This document shows, piece by piece, positions 1 through 6,289 of a DNA stretch of 7,700 nt (positions are counted from its first letter, which is position 1; every line of letters starts with the position of its first letter). The position numbers and the translations under genes were made by a program. The stretch comes from Paracoccaceae bacterium (lineage in GTDB: Bacteria; Pseudomonadota; Alphaproteobacteria; Rhodobacterales; Rhodobacteraceae). Below the pieces are notes generated by a model. It saw nothing but the letters and a program-made list of their open reading frames with translations. It was not told where the DNA came from and did no database searches. The DNA lies in NCBI GenBank assembly GCA_020852535.1, contig JADZAO010000041.1, positions 1 to 7,700 of the forward strand, given 5' to 3'.

Positions 1-320
1 AGGTTCAATCCCGTCTGGATGCGGCCGGTTTTGACAGCCTGCCGAGTCAGTCGATCGTGATTACGGGTGGTGCGAGTCAGATTCCGGGGCTCGACTTCCT
101 TGCTGCACGTATACTTGGCCAGCAGGTTCGCCTTGGTCGTCCGCTTCGTGTCCAGGGTTTGCCGCAAGCTGCGACGGGTGCCGCTTTTGCTAGTGCCGTA
201 GGCCTTTGTTTGTTTGCCGCACATCCTCAGGATGAATGGTGGGATTTTGAGATTTCGTCGGAACGCTATCCGTCGCGGTCTATTAAGCGGGCCTTTAAAT
301 GGTTTAAAGATAACTGGTAA
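1..320 (+). CDS. ftsA: Cell division protein FtsA, C-terminal part (5' end outside window)
   Basis: Only the last 105 codons are present; the frame is open from base 3 and ends with TAA at 318-320. FtsA is the actin-like protein that tethers FtsZ filaments to the cytoplasmic membrane and recruits later divisome proteins. The visible part contains the conserved ATPase-fold segment VITGGASQIPGLDFLA (from about base 57) followed by the QQVRLGRP stretch, both typical of the FtsA C-terminal region. The protein ends in a basic and aromatic tail, KRAFKWFKDNW, which matches the C-terminal amphipathic membrane-targeting helix of FtsA. The next gene is ftsZ on the same strand after about 206 bases, the classic dcw order. 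No terminator is evident behind it, so readthrough into ftsZ is possible. The identification is secure; the N-terminal part cannot be judged. Confidence 0.95.
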   Translation, partial: VQSRLDAAGFDSLPSQSIVITGGASQIPGLDFLAARILGQQVRLGRPLRVQGLPQAATGAAFASAVGLCLFAAHPQDEWWDFEISSERYPSRSIKRAFKWFKDNW

Positions 321-461
321 CCGCTACAATCTGTCGAAGTGGCAAAATATCGCTGATCGACATGATTATCGGTCCATATTTTGTGTGGTGGTGACTTTTT
401 ACGTGACCTCTGACCCCATTTGTGAATAGTATCTCGGATAAATTCGGATTTCTGTGCTTGG

Positions 462-485
462 GATCGGTCTGAAAGTAAGCCGATC
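462..485 (+). repeat. Inverted repeat / hairpin upstream of ftsZ
   Basis: GATCGG at 462-467 and CCGATC at 480-485 are perfect complements. With one bulged T the stem can be extended by CT/AG, leaving a 7-base loop. It lies about 41 bases before the ftsZ start and has no T tract, so it is not an intrinsic terminator. It could be a leader hairpin or a protein-binding site for ftsZ, or chance. I could not identify a convincing -35/-10 pair in the 321-526 gap. A TACAAT hexamer sits at 498-503 without a matching -35. Confidence 0.35.
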
Positions 486-526
486 TGTACTAGAAAATAC
501 AATGAATAGCAGCAGGCGGAGTGGCA

Positions 527-2191
527 ATGACCTTGAACTTATCGATGACCTCGCAGCGTGAAGATCTGAAGCCGCGTATCACCGTTTTCGGTGTTGGCGG
601 GGCAGGTGGTAACGCCGTCAATAACATGATCGACAAACAGCTTGAAGGTGTCGAGTTCGTCGTGGCGAACACCGACGCGCAGGCACTGCAGCAGTCGAAA
701 GCACACTCGCGGATCCAGATGGGTCTGAAGGTGACTGAAGGTTTGGGTGCGGGCGCGCGTCCGGCTGTGGGCGCTGCGGCGGCCGAGGAAACTATCGAAG
801 AGATCGTCGATCATCTGGCGGGGGCACATATGTGTTTCATCACCGCCGGTATGGGTGGCGGTACTGGCACGGGTGCTGCCCCGATCATCGCACAAGCAGC
901 CCGCGAATTGGGTGTGCTGACTGTTGGTGTTGTTACCAAGCCCTTCCAGTTCGAGGGCGGTAAGCGGATGAAGCAAGCTGAAGAGGGGATCGAAGCCCTT
1001 CAGAAGGTTGTTGATACGCTGATCATCATTCCGAACCAGAACTTATTCCGTCTTGCTAATGAGCGCACTACGTTCACCGAAGCCTTCGCGATGGCAGATG
1101 ATGTTCTATATCAAGGGGTTAAGGGTGTGACTGACCTTATGGTGCGTCCTGGTTTGATCAACCTTGATTTTGCGGACGTTCGTGCTGTGATGGACGAAAT
1201 GGGCAAGGCTATGATGGGTACGGGTGAAGCAAGCGGTGAGGATCGTGCTGTGCAGGCCGCCGAGAAGGCGATTGCAAACCCGCTCTTGGACGAAATTAGC
1301 CTTAATGGTGCGCGTGGTGTGTTGATTAACATCACTGGTAGCTACGACCTGACCTTGTTTGAACTGGATGAGGCGGCGAATATCATCCGTGAAAAGGTCG
1401 ATCCCGATGCAAATATAATCGTGGGTTCGACACTGGACACCAGTATGGAGGGTGCTATTCGCGTGTCGGTCGTGGCGACCGGAATCGATGTGACTCAGTC
1501 GAGCCGTACCGCCGATCCGGTGGCGCGTCGTCCGATGTCGGCCCCGCTTCAACCGGCGGCGCAACCGCCGATAGCACAGTCCGCGCCGCAATCTACACCC
1601 TTGACGGTGAAGGTGAACCAGTCAGCCTATCAGTCTGCGCCGCCCGCCTATCAGCAGTCGATGCAGCAGCGGCCTGTACCACAGGCTTATGCGCGGCATT
1701 CGCAGTCCGTAGAGCAGCAACAACCGCAACAGTCGCAGGACCGCAGTCTGTTCGATGCTTCGCCGCTCTGTGAGCCGGAAGTGGAAGAATACGATGTCCC
1801 CGCTCCAGCTTATCGTCCGCAGCCCGTGTCGCGTGCCCCGTTGCCCTCAGACGATTCGGCTATGTCTATGGCGCCACGCTTGCCGGGAACACCTTCGCCG
1901 GAAGCGCTGCAGCGTTTGCAGACGGCTGTCAGCAAGAACCCGACCGTCCAGCAGGCTCCGCGTGGCATGACCGATTCTCAACGCGTAGTAACATCTGCTC
2001 CGAAGTCAGTTGAGGCACGTCCGCGCTTTGGCATTGGATCTCTGATCAACCGTATGGCAGGTGGTGCTGGTGAAAGTCACTTGGCGACGCGACAGCAACC
2101 GCCGGCATTGTCCTATGATGATGAGCAAGAGTTGAGTTCTGATCAGGAAAAAATCGAGATTCCGGCATTCCTGCGTCGTCAAGCCAACTGA
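527..2191 (+). CDS. ftsZ: Cell division GTPase FtsZ
   Basis: FtsZ is the tubulin-like GTPase that polymerises into the cytokinetic Z-ring. All hallmarks are visible in the 554-residue product: the glycine-rich nucleotide loop GVGGAGGNAVNNM (about residues 22-34), the tubulin signature GGGTGTGAAP (110-119), and the catalytic T7 loop NLDFADV (212-218, with the acidic residues D214 and D217). A long Pro/Gln-rich linker starts near residue 325. The last 14 residues contain the C-terminal peptide IEIPAFLRRQ that binds FtsA and other partners. Within the linker an RPRFGIGSLINRM block (498-510) is a Rhodobacterales-type extra motif. I chose ATG 527 over GTG 521 because GGAG at 518-521 then sits five bases upstream and the product begins MTLNLSM, as in relatives. 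At 554 residues it is far longer than E. coli FtsZ (383) because of the linker. A terminator follows. Confidence 0.98.
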   Translation: MTLNLSMTSQREDLKPRITVFGVGGAGGNAVNNMIDKQLEGVEFVVANTDAQALQQSKAHSRIQMGLKVTEGLGAGARPAVGAAAAEETIEEIVDHLAGAHMCFITAGMGGGTGTGAAPIIAQAARELGVLTVGVVTKPFQFEGGKRMKQAEEGIEALQKVVDTLIIIPNQNLFRLANERTTFTEAFAMADDVLYQGVKGVTDLMVRPGLINLDFADVRAVMDEMGKAMMGTGEASGEDRAVQAAEKAIANPLLDEISLNGARGVLINITGSYDLTLFELDEAANIIREKVDPDANIIVGSTLDTSMEGAIRVSVVATGIDVTQSSRTADPVARRPMSAPLQPAAQPPIAQSAPQSTPLTVKVNQSAYQSAPPAYQQSMQQRPVPQAYARHSQSVEQQQPQQSQDRSLFDASPLCEPEVEEYDVPAPAYRPQPVSRAPLPSDDSAMSMAPRLPGTPSPEALQRLQTAVSKNPTVQQAPRGMTDSQRVVTSAPKSVEARPRFGIGSLINRMAGGAGESHLATRQQPPALSYDDEQELSSDQEKIEIPAFLRRQAN

Positions 2192-2221
2192 CGGATTATA
2201 ACGCAGTGTAACAATCGAGGG

Positions 2222-2252
2222 AAACCGGGCTTTTGAGTCCGGTTTTTCTTTT
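2222..2252 (+). terminator. Rho-independent terminator after ftsZ
   Basis: AAACCGGGC (2222-2230) pairs with GTCCGGTTT (2237-2245) through seven Watson-Crick pairs, one G-T pair and a closing C-G pair around a 6-base loop. It is followed by a T-rich run at 2243-2252 interrupted by one C. It lies 30 bases after the ftsZ stop and separates ftsZ from lpxC. Confidence 0.87.
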
Positions 2253-2412
2253 GTAATATTGGAGACTATCTGTGTTTTGGCTTGTTACGAAATGTCATAA
2301 AAGGTGAGTTGAGTTTGCAGGAGCTGCATCTTAGCTAAACGATGTCGCGCAACTTGTGTGGCACGGCTTTCAGGATTCCCTGATGCCGGAATGATTGGAA
2401 CCGGGGTGTCAC

Positions 2413-3321
2413 TTGCAAAATACTTTGCAATCCGCAGCGACTTTTGTGGGATTTGGCCTGCATTGCGGTGTCGAGGTGCGGATGGTGGTGAAACCCGCCC
2501 CGGCCGATCATGGTATCGTTTTTTTGAGAACCGACCTGAACGAGCGAATTCCAGCGCTTTGGGATGCGGTCGTGCCGTCGCGTCTGTGTACGCTGGTGGC
2601 CAATGCGTCCGGTGCTTCGGTGTCTACAATCGAACATATCATGGCGGCGATTGCAGGTTGTGCAGTTCATAACGCTCTGATCGAGATCGACGGGCCGGAA
2701 GTGCCGATTCTCGACGGCTCGGCTGCACCATTCGTCTTTGGTCTTTTGAAGGCCGGTGTGCGTGAGCTGGATGTACCGTCGCGGGCGATCCGTGTCCTGA
2801 AGTGCGTCGAAGTGTACGAGGGCGATGCTGCGGCGCGGTTGGAACCAGCTGAGATGTTGGAGATTGATTTCTGTATTGATTTTGAAGAGGTGGCGATAGG
2901 GCGGCAGGAAAAAAGCCTGAATCTTGCCAACGGCGCTTTTGTGCGAGAGCTGTCGAATAGCCGTACTTTTTGCCGTCAGGCCGACGTTGATGCGATGCGG
3001 GCCAATGGATTGGCGCTCGGAGGGACGTTGGAGAATGCTGTTGTCTTCGAGGGTGAACGCGTGCTGAGCCCCGGTGGCCTGCGCCATGATGATGAGCCCG
3101 TGCGTCATAAGATATTGGATGCCGTGGGTGATCTCTCACTGGCAGGTGCGCCGCTGCTAGGACGTTACACGGGCATCCGTGCCGGTCATGCATTGACCAA
3201 TCGTCTGCTGCGGGTGCTGTTTGCGGATCCGTTAGCCTATTGCTTCGTCGAGGTCGGTCCGCAGACTGGGTGTAAATTGCCCGGTGTCGGTGTAATTGCT
3301 GCGGATGTGCCCGTATATTGA
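2413..3321 (+). CDS. lpxC: UDP-3-O-acyl-N-acetylglucosamine deacetylase LpxC
   Basis: LpxC is the zinc-dependent cytosolic enzyme that removes the acetyl group from UDP-3-O-acyl-GlcNAc, the committed step of lipid A synthesis. The motifs are in order: GFGLHCG near the N-terminus, STIEHIMAAIAG (with the catalytic Glu74 and zinc ligand His75), IPILDGSAAPFV-like PILDGSAAPFVF, SRTFC, and VRHKILDAVGD (zinc ligands His232 and Asp236). AGHALTN with the catalytic His259 follows. At 302 residues it matches the usual length of about 305. I chose TTG 2413 because it gives MQNTLQSAATFVGFGLH, aligning with the family N-terminus, and because GGGG at 2403-2406 sits six bases upstream. Another in-frame TTG at 2395 would add six residues; no in-frame ATG exists nearby. 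It follows the ftsZ terminator, so it must have its own promoter, which I could not locate in 2253-2412. bamD follows after 115 bases. Confidence 0.96.
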   Translation: MQNTLQSAATFVGFGLHCGVEVRMVVKPAPADHGIVFLRTDLNERIPALWDAVVPSRLCTLVANASGASVSTIEHIMAAIAGCAVHNALIEIDGPEVPILDGSAAPFVFGLLKAGVRELDVPSRAIRVLKCVEVYEGDAAARLEPAEMLEIDFCIDFEEVAIGRQEKSLNLANGAFVRELSNSRTFCRQADVDAMRANGLALGGTLENAVVFEGERVLSPGGLRHDDEPVRHKILDAVGDLSLAGAPLLGRYTGIRAGHALTNRLLRVLFADPLAYCFVEVGPQTGCKLPGVGVIAADVPVY

Positions 3322-3342
3322 GGGGCGGGGCTGCTAAAGCCG

Positions 3343-3371
3343 TTTTGTCTCCTAGATTTTTGTGCTAAAAT
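3343..3371 (+). promoter_or_regulatory. Candidate promoter for bamD (extended -10)
   Basis: TG-C-TAAAAT at 3363-3371 is an extended -10 element differing from TATAAT by one base. The best upstream match, TTGTCT at 3345-3350, leaves a short 15-base spacer; TTTTGT at 3343-3348 gives 17 bases. It lies in the lpxC-bamD gap, about 65 bases before the bamD start. Alphaproteobacterial -10 elements are poorly conserved, so this is only a candidate. Confidence 0.35.
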
Positions 3372-3436
3372 AACACCTAGGCATGTATCGGGGGCCGTTC
3401 GGCTGGATGGAGAAAATTTCGTGGGGTAGGAGGAAG

Positions 3437-4282
3437 ATGGCAGGGGTGAAGGCGAGCGCTTGGTTTCTTGGTATGGCGCTCTTGGCTGTATCGTTGGCCG
3501 GTTGCAGTGGATTCCGTGGTAATAACGAGAAGCCGCTTGAAGCTTATAGTGCCGAGGAAATCTATAAGCAGGGTAGGCTGAAGCTGGAGACCGAACGTAA
3601 GCCGGATGAGGCCATTCACTATTTTCAGGAGGTCGAACGGCTTTACCCCTATTCTGAATATGCCAAGCGTGCGCTGATCATGCAGGCCCTCGGTTATCAT
3701 AAGGGTAAGAAATACGAGGAGGCGCGTGCGGCTTCGCAACGTTATCTCGACCTTTATCCCGGTGACGAGGAGGCGCCTTATGCGCTTTATTTGATAGCGT
3801 TATCTTTCTATGATCAAATTGACGAGGTGGGTCGCGACCAAGGTGTGACCTTTCAAGCCCTGCAGGGCATGCGTGACGTTATTAATACCTATCCAGACAG
3901 TGATTATGCGCGGTCGGCTAGATTGAAGTTTGATCTAGCCTTCGATCATTTGGCTGCGAAGGAAATGGAGATCGGGCGCTATTACTTGCAGCGCAGAAAT
4001 TACACGGCGGCGATCAACCGTTTCCGCACTGTGGTGCAAGATTATCAGACGACCTCGTATACCGCCGAAGCGTTGCATCGGCTGACCGAGTGCTATCTGG
4101 CGCTTGGTTTCACCGACGACGCGCAGACTTCGGCGGCAATTCTTGGTTTCAACTATCAGTCGAGCCCATTCTACGAGGACAGTTTCCGTTTGCTGAAAGG
4201 TAGCGGGCTGGCACCTGAGGCCAAAAGTGACGGCTGGCTCTCGAAAATTTATCGCCAGATGGTGCGCGGCGAATGGATTTGA
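3437..4282 (+). CDS. bamD: Outer membrane protein assembly lipoprotein BamD
   Basis: BamD is the essential lipoprotein partner of BamA in the BAM complex, which folds beta-barrel proteins into the outer membrane. From ATG 3437 the 281-residue product starts with a short basic segment and a hydrophobic stretch ending in the lipobox LAGC (residues 20-23), so Cys23 is the predicted lipidated residue. The mature part consists of TPR-type helix pairs. YSAEEIYKQGRLKL, AIHYFQEVERLYPYSEYAKRA and RYLDLYPGDEEAPYALYLIA are typical of BamD (ComL/YfiO), and the late ALHRLTECYLALG segment also fits. A strong AGGAGG (3428-3433) sits just three bases before this ATG. Upstream in-frame ATGs at 3383 and 3407 would place up to 18 extra residues before the signal peptide and are unlikely. 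The lpxC-bamD order is common in alphaproteobacteria. No strong terminator follows immediately, and the next gene is convergent. Confidence 0.95.
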   Translation: MAGVKASAWFLGMALLAVSLAGCSGFRGNNEKPLEAYSAEEIYKQGRLKLETERKPDEAIHYFQEVERLYPYSEYAKRALIMQALGYHKGKKYEEARAASQRYLDLYPGDEEAPYALYLIALSFYDQIDEVGRDQGVTFQALQGMRDVINTYPDSDYARSARLKFDLAFDHLAAKEMEIGRYYLQRRNYTAAINRFRTVVQDYQTTSYTAEALHRLTECYLALGFTDDAQTSAAILGFNYQSSPFYEDSFRLLKGSGLAPEAKSDGWLSKIYRQMVRGEWI

Positions 4283-4357
4283 TCCGCGATTGTGGGTGGC
4301 GTACGGGGAGCCGTTGCTGTGATCGCTTAAAACCCATGATATTTTGATTATCGTCTA

Positions 4358-4382
4358 CCTTGACCTCTAGTTTTGGTCAGGG
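4358..4382. repeat. Hairpin downstream of bamD
   Basis: CCTTGACC (4358-4365) pairs with GGTCAGGG (4375-4382) over eight positions including one G-T pair, with a 9-base loop. There is no T tract on either side, so it is not a standard intrinsic terminator. It could protect the 3' end of the bamD transcript or stop transcription together with other factors. Confidence 0.45.
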
Positions 4383-4568
4383 CTGAATGTGTTGATCAGA
4401 TAGACATGGCGGGAAAGTTGATCTTACTGAATGCGCTTGGCTCTATATTGGTTTGGCACAGGCGGACGCGGTCTGATACAAGGCGGATGGCCTAGGCAGT
4501 TTTTTGAATTCTTTAATGAAAAGTAAGGCGGGCGGTTTTCCGGTCTTTGCAATGCTAGTTTGTTATGG

Positions 4569-4648
4569 TGAACGCTTCGGCATCTTCTGATGGTAGGCCG
4601 TTTGCGCCTTCCTTTGAAAAGATGGTGGCGAGAGGCCGTAAGCGTTCA
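4569..4648. repeat. Perfect 9-bp inverted repeat enclosing 62 bases
   Basis: TGAACGCTT (4569-4577) is exactly complementary to AAGCGTTCA (4640-4648). The enclosed segment contains the direct repeat AGGCCGT (4595-4601 and 4633-4639) and a small CATC/GATG hairpin. The right arm begins ten bases beyond the stop codon of the minus-strand DUF1638 gene, so the whole element lies in the 3' region of that transcript. It has no T tract in either direction. It could be a structured 3' UTR, a small element remnant, or chance. Confidence 0.5.
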
Positions 4649-4657
4649 TGCCACTAG

Positions 4658-5305
4658 CTATCCTACGGTGGCGAGGACTGTAGCAAGGTCTCCATATCCC
4701 GTGAGTCGGCGCTCGTAGGTAAGACCTAGCCTGTCGGCGCATTTCCGTGCCTTTGTGTCGAGCGCAGGGTCGTTTAGTTGGGCTTGATAGACCAGTTTGG
4801 TGTAATTGCCGAAATACATGGCGCGCAATTCAGGGCGTCGGTCGAGGCCAAGCGGGCGCCAGATGAGGGTATCGAACTGGCGCACGAGAAAATCGGTTAG
4901 ATAAAAGGCGGTGAATTCGGTTTTGGCTTTTTGGGCGAAGATGGCAGTTCCTTCGAAGAAGGAATAGCAATGCGGGCCGGCGATCATTTCGACCCCCAGT
5001 TCTGCACATTTTGCCTGTAGAAGTCCGCCTGTCCCGCAATCGGCATAGACAACGAAGAAGCGGTCATAGCGGTTGCGGTGGTTGATGACGGCGGCTTCGA
5101 CTGCTGCGGGGATGCGGTTTGGCCATAGGTGTAGTTTGGCAGGGAGACATTGAAGGTCGAGGTGGTCCCAGCCGTTGATTTGTTTCAAGGCAAGGATCTC
5201 GTGTGCGAGTGCCCCGCATGCAATTAGTAGGATCTTGCCGTTTTGGGTGAGGGAAATGCCCCGTTCGGTTAATATAGTGTCGTCGGGACTCGCTATCAGC
5301 GTCAC
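4658..5305 (-). CDS. DUF1638 family protein
   Basis: The 215-residue product looks like the DUF1638 family, which I know from clusters of corrinoid-dependent methyltransferases in methanogens and Rhodobacterales but whose biochemical role I cannot state. Visible blocks are KILLIACGAL (24-33), LDLQCLPAKLHLWP (49-62), YADCGTGG (87-94), GPHCYSFFEG (110-119) and FYLTDFLVRQFD. Cysteines fall inside four of these blocks (C30, C53, C90, C113), which suggests metal or cofactor handling, an inference. No signal peptide or membrane segment is seen, so it should be cytosolic. The start is GTG 5305, whose G is also the last base of the preceding gene's TAG stop. GGAG lies seven bases upstream, inside that gene, which indicates translational coupling. 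Extending the frame upstream gives a low-complexity basic N-terminus that is only the small gene read out of frame. Confidence 0.85.
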   Translation of the reverse strand: MTLIASPDDTILTERGISLTQNGKILLIACGALAHEILALKQINGWDHLDLQCLPAKLHLWPNRIPAAVEAAVINHRNRYDRFFVVYADCGTGGLLQAKCAELGVEMIAGPHCYSFFEGTAIFAQKAKTEFTAFYLTDFLVRQFDTLIWRPLGLDRRPELRAMYFGNYTKLVYQAQLNDPALDTKARKCADRLGLTYERRLTGYGDLATVLATVG

Positions 5306-5454
5306 TAGTGTGCTCCGAGTACGAGGCTGCCTGCGAATGTGGCAACGCCGAGGGCGGCAAGTGGGAGGTCGGCCCACAAAGCGGTTAGGTCGAGGGCTAG
5401 GCCCGTGGTGGCTATGATGAGAGTGATGAGCGATAGAAAATGAGTAAGCGGCAT
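5305..5454 (-). CDS. Small two-helix membrane protein (49 aa), unknown function
   Basis: This ORF of 50 codons including the stop starts with ATG at 5454 and ends with TAG at 5307-5305. The product is almost entirely hydrophobic. A first predicted membrane helix covers about residues 3-22 (FLSLITLIIATTGLAL) and a second about 30-48 (LPLAALGVATFAGSLVLGA), separated by a short loop with two aspartates and a tryptophan. An AGGAAAGGAAA purine run on the coding strand ends five bases before the ATG, a good ribosome binding site. Its stop overlaps the GTG start of the DUF1638 gene, so the two are probably translated together and may act together, perhaps with this protein as a membrane anchor (inference). 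I do not recognise the family. It is shorter than the size cutoff of many gene callers. Confidence 0.75.
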   Translation of the reverse strand: MPLTHFLSLITLIIATTGLALDLTALWADLPLAALGVATFAGSLVLGAH

Positions 5455-5514
5455 GGCATTTCCTTTCCTCTAAAACTCTGGTGCGGGTTACGGGGAACTC
5501 CAAGGGGTGGCTAT

Positions 5515-5553
5515 AAAAAAGCCGCGCAGGTTTGTGTCTGCGGGACTTTGGCT
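5515..5553 (-). terminator. Rho-independent terminator between the corrinoid gene and the small membrane gene
   Basis: Read on the minus strand, AGCC (5553-5550) pairs with GGCT (5523-5520) and CGCAG (5542-5538) with CTGCG (5529-5525), with a small internal loop, and six T follow (5520-5515). It starts 13 bases after the corrinoid gene stop. It splits the four-gene cluster into two pairs, so the second pair either has its own promoter or depends on readthrough. Confidence 0.75.
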
Positions 5554-5565
5554 CGATTGGCGGTT

Positions 5566-6264
5566 TTAGTCGTTCAGCTGGTTGTGCTTGTGTGCGACAA
5601 ATTTCTTAGCCGTTTCCACCGCGACGGCGGCGTCGCAGCAATAGGCATCGGCTCCGATGGCTTTGCCAAATTCTTCGTTCAGTGGTGCGCCACCGACCAG
5701 CACGATGTAGTTTTCGCGTAGGCCTTTTTCCTTCATCGTGTCGATTACAACCTTCATATAAGGCATGGTTGTGGTTAGTAAGGCCGACATTCCAAGGATA
5801 TCTGGTTTTTCGGTTTCGAGTGCCTCAAGGTATTTCTCGACCGAGTTGTTGATGCCGAGGTCAAGCACTTCGAAGCCCGCGCCTTCCATCATCATGGCAA
5901 CGAGGTTCTTGCCGATGTCGTGAATATCGCCCTTGACCGTGCCAATCACCATCTTTCCCATGCGCGGTGCACCGGTTTCGATAAGGAGCGGTTTCAGGAT
6001 GAACATGCCGGCTTTCATCGCATTGGCGGCGAGAAGTACTTCAGGTACGAAGAGGATGCCGTCACGGAAGTCGGCTCCGACTATTGTCATGCCTGCGACG
6101 AGGGCTTTGGTTAGAATATCATATGGGGTCCAGCCACGGGCGATGAGGATGTTGACCGCTTCCTCGATCTCTTCTTTGAGACCGTCATACAGGTCGTCCT
6201 GCATTTGCAAGATGAGTTCGTCATCGGATAGTTCGGAAAGGATGATCTCGTTTTCGTCAGCCAT
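5566..6264 (-). CDS. Corrinoid (cobalamin-binding) methyl-carrier protein, MtbC/MetH-B12-domain type
   Basis: This 232-residue protein has the two-part architecture of corrinoid carrier proteins. A helical B12-binding cap spans about residues 14-98 (including PYDILTKALVAGMTIVG and FVPEVLLAANAMKAG). A Rossmann-type B12 domain starts near 103 with GKMVIGTVKGDIHDIGKN. The DxHxxG motif gives His115 as the lower axial cobalt ligand, and the accompanying SxL (MSALLTTTMPYM) and GG (VGGAPLNEEFG) motifs are present. Such proteins carry a methyl group on cobalt between two methyltransferases. The start ATG 6264 has GGGAG nine bases upstream; the longer open frame reaching into bmt is spurious. It follows bmt on the same strand after 25 bases and is clearly in its operon, suggesting homocysteine as the methyl acceptor. 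A terminator follows. No methyltetrahydrofolate-binding domain is fused to it. Confidence 0.93.
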   Translation of the reverse strand: MADENEIILSELSDDELILQMQDDLYDGLKEEIEEAVNILIARGWTPYDILTKALVAGMTIVGADFRDGILFVPEVLLAANAMKAGMFILKPLLIETGAPRMGKMVIGTVKGDIHDIGKNLVAMMMEGAGFEVLDLGINNSVEKYLEALETEKPDILGMSALLTTTMPYMKVVIDTMKEKGLRENYIVLVGGAPLNEEFGKAIGADAYCCDAAVAVETAKKFVAHKHNQLND

Positions 6265-6289
6265 AGGTTGGCACTCCCACAAGGGTTTT

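Larger units (their letters stand above)
4283..4657. other. Intergenic gap between convergent genes, no gene recognised
   Basis: These 375 bases lie between the 3' ends of bamD (plus) and the DUF1638 gene (minus). I see no convincing coding region. A 29-codon frame at 4406-4495 (plus) has a hydrophobic start but no ribosome binding site. GCCTAGGC (4490-4497) followed by TTTTTT (4500-4505) is a palindrome with no loop; AGGC/GCCT (4481-4493) could make a 4-bp stem before that T run, a poor terminator candidate for bamD. The hexamer AGGCGG occurs three times (4460, 4481, 4526). Two inverted repeats are listed separately. Confidence 0.6.

Noticed and set aside
404..415. TGACC direct repeat separated by two bases in the ftsA-ftsZ gap
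   Set aside because: Only two 5-base copies with no further pattern; easily chance.
521..526. GTG 521 as the ftsZ start
   Set aside because: It would add only two residues and leaves little room for a ribosome binding site. ATG 527 has GGAG at the right distance and gives the family N-terminus MTLNLSM.
539..1591. Long minus-strand open frames opposite ftsZ
   Set aside because: Their products are Arg/His/Thr-rich without recognisable domains, as expected for shadows of a strongly coding plus strand.
2335..3193. Minus-strand frames of up to 257 codons opposite lpxC
   Set aside because: They mirror the lpxC reading frame and give low-complexity basic products, while LpxC itself has all catalytic motifs.
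4406..4495. 29-codon plus-strand frame with hydrophobic start (MAGKLILLNALGSILVW)
   Set aside because: No ribosome binding site before the ATG and no supporting context. It could be a small membrane peptide, but the evidence is too thin to call.
4563..4649. 28-codon minus-strand frame starting inside the inverted repeat after DUF1638
   Set aside because: No ribosome binding site, and the frame coincides with repeat arms; the codons look non-coding.
5306..5503. Long N-terminal extension of the DUF1638 frame, with a histidine-rich stretch HHSHHSHH that looks metal-binding
   Set aside because: It is the small two-helix membrane gene read in another frame. GTG 5305 with its own ribosome binding site is the better start.
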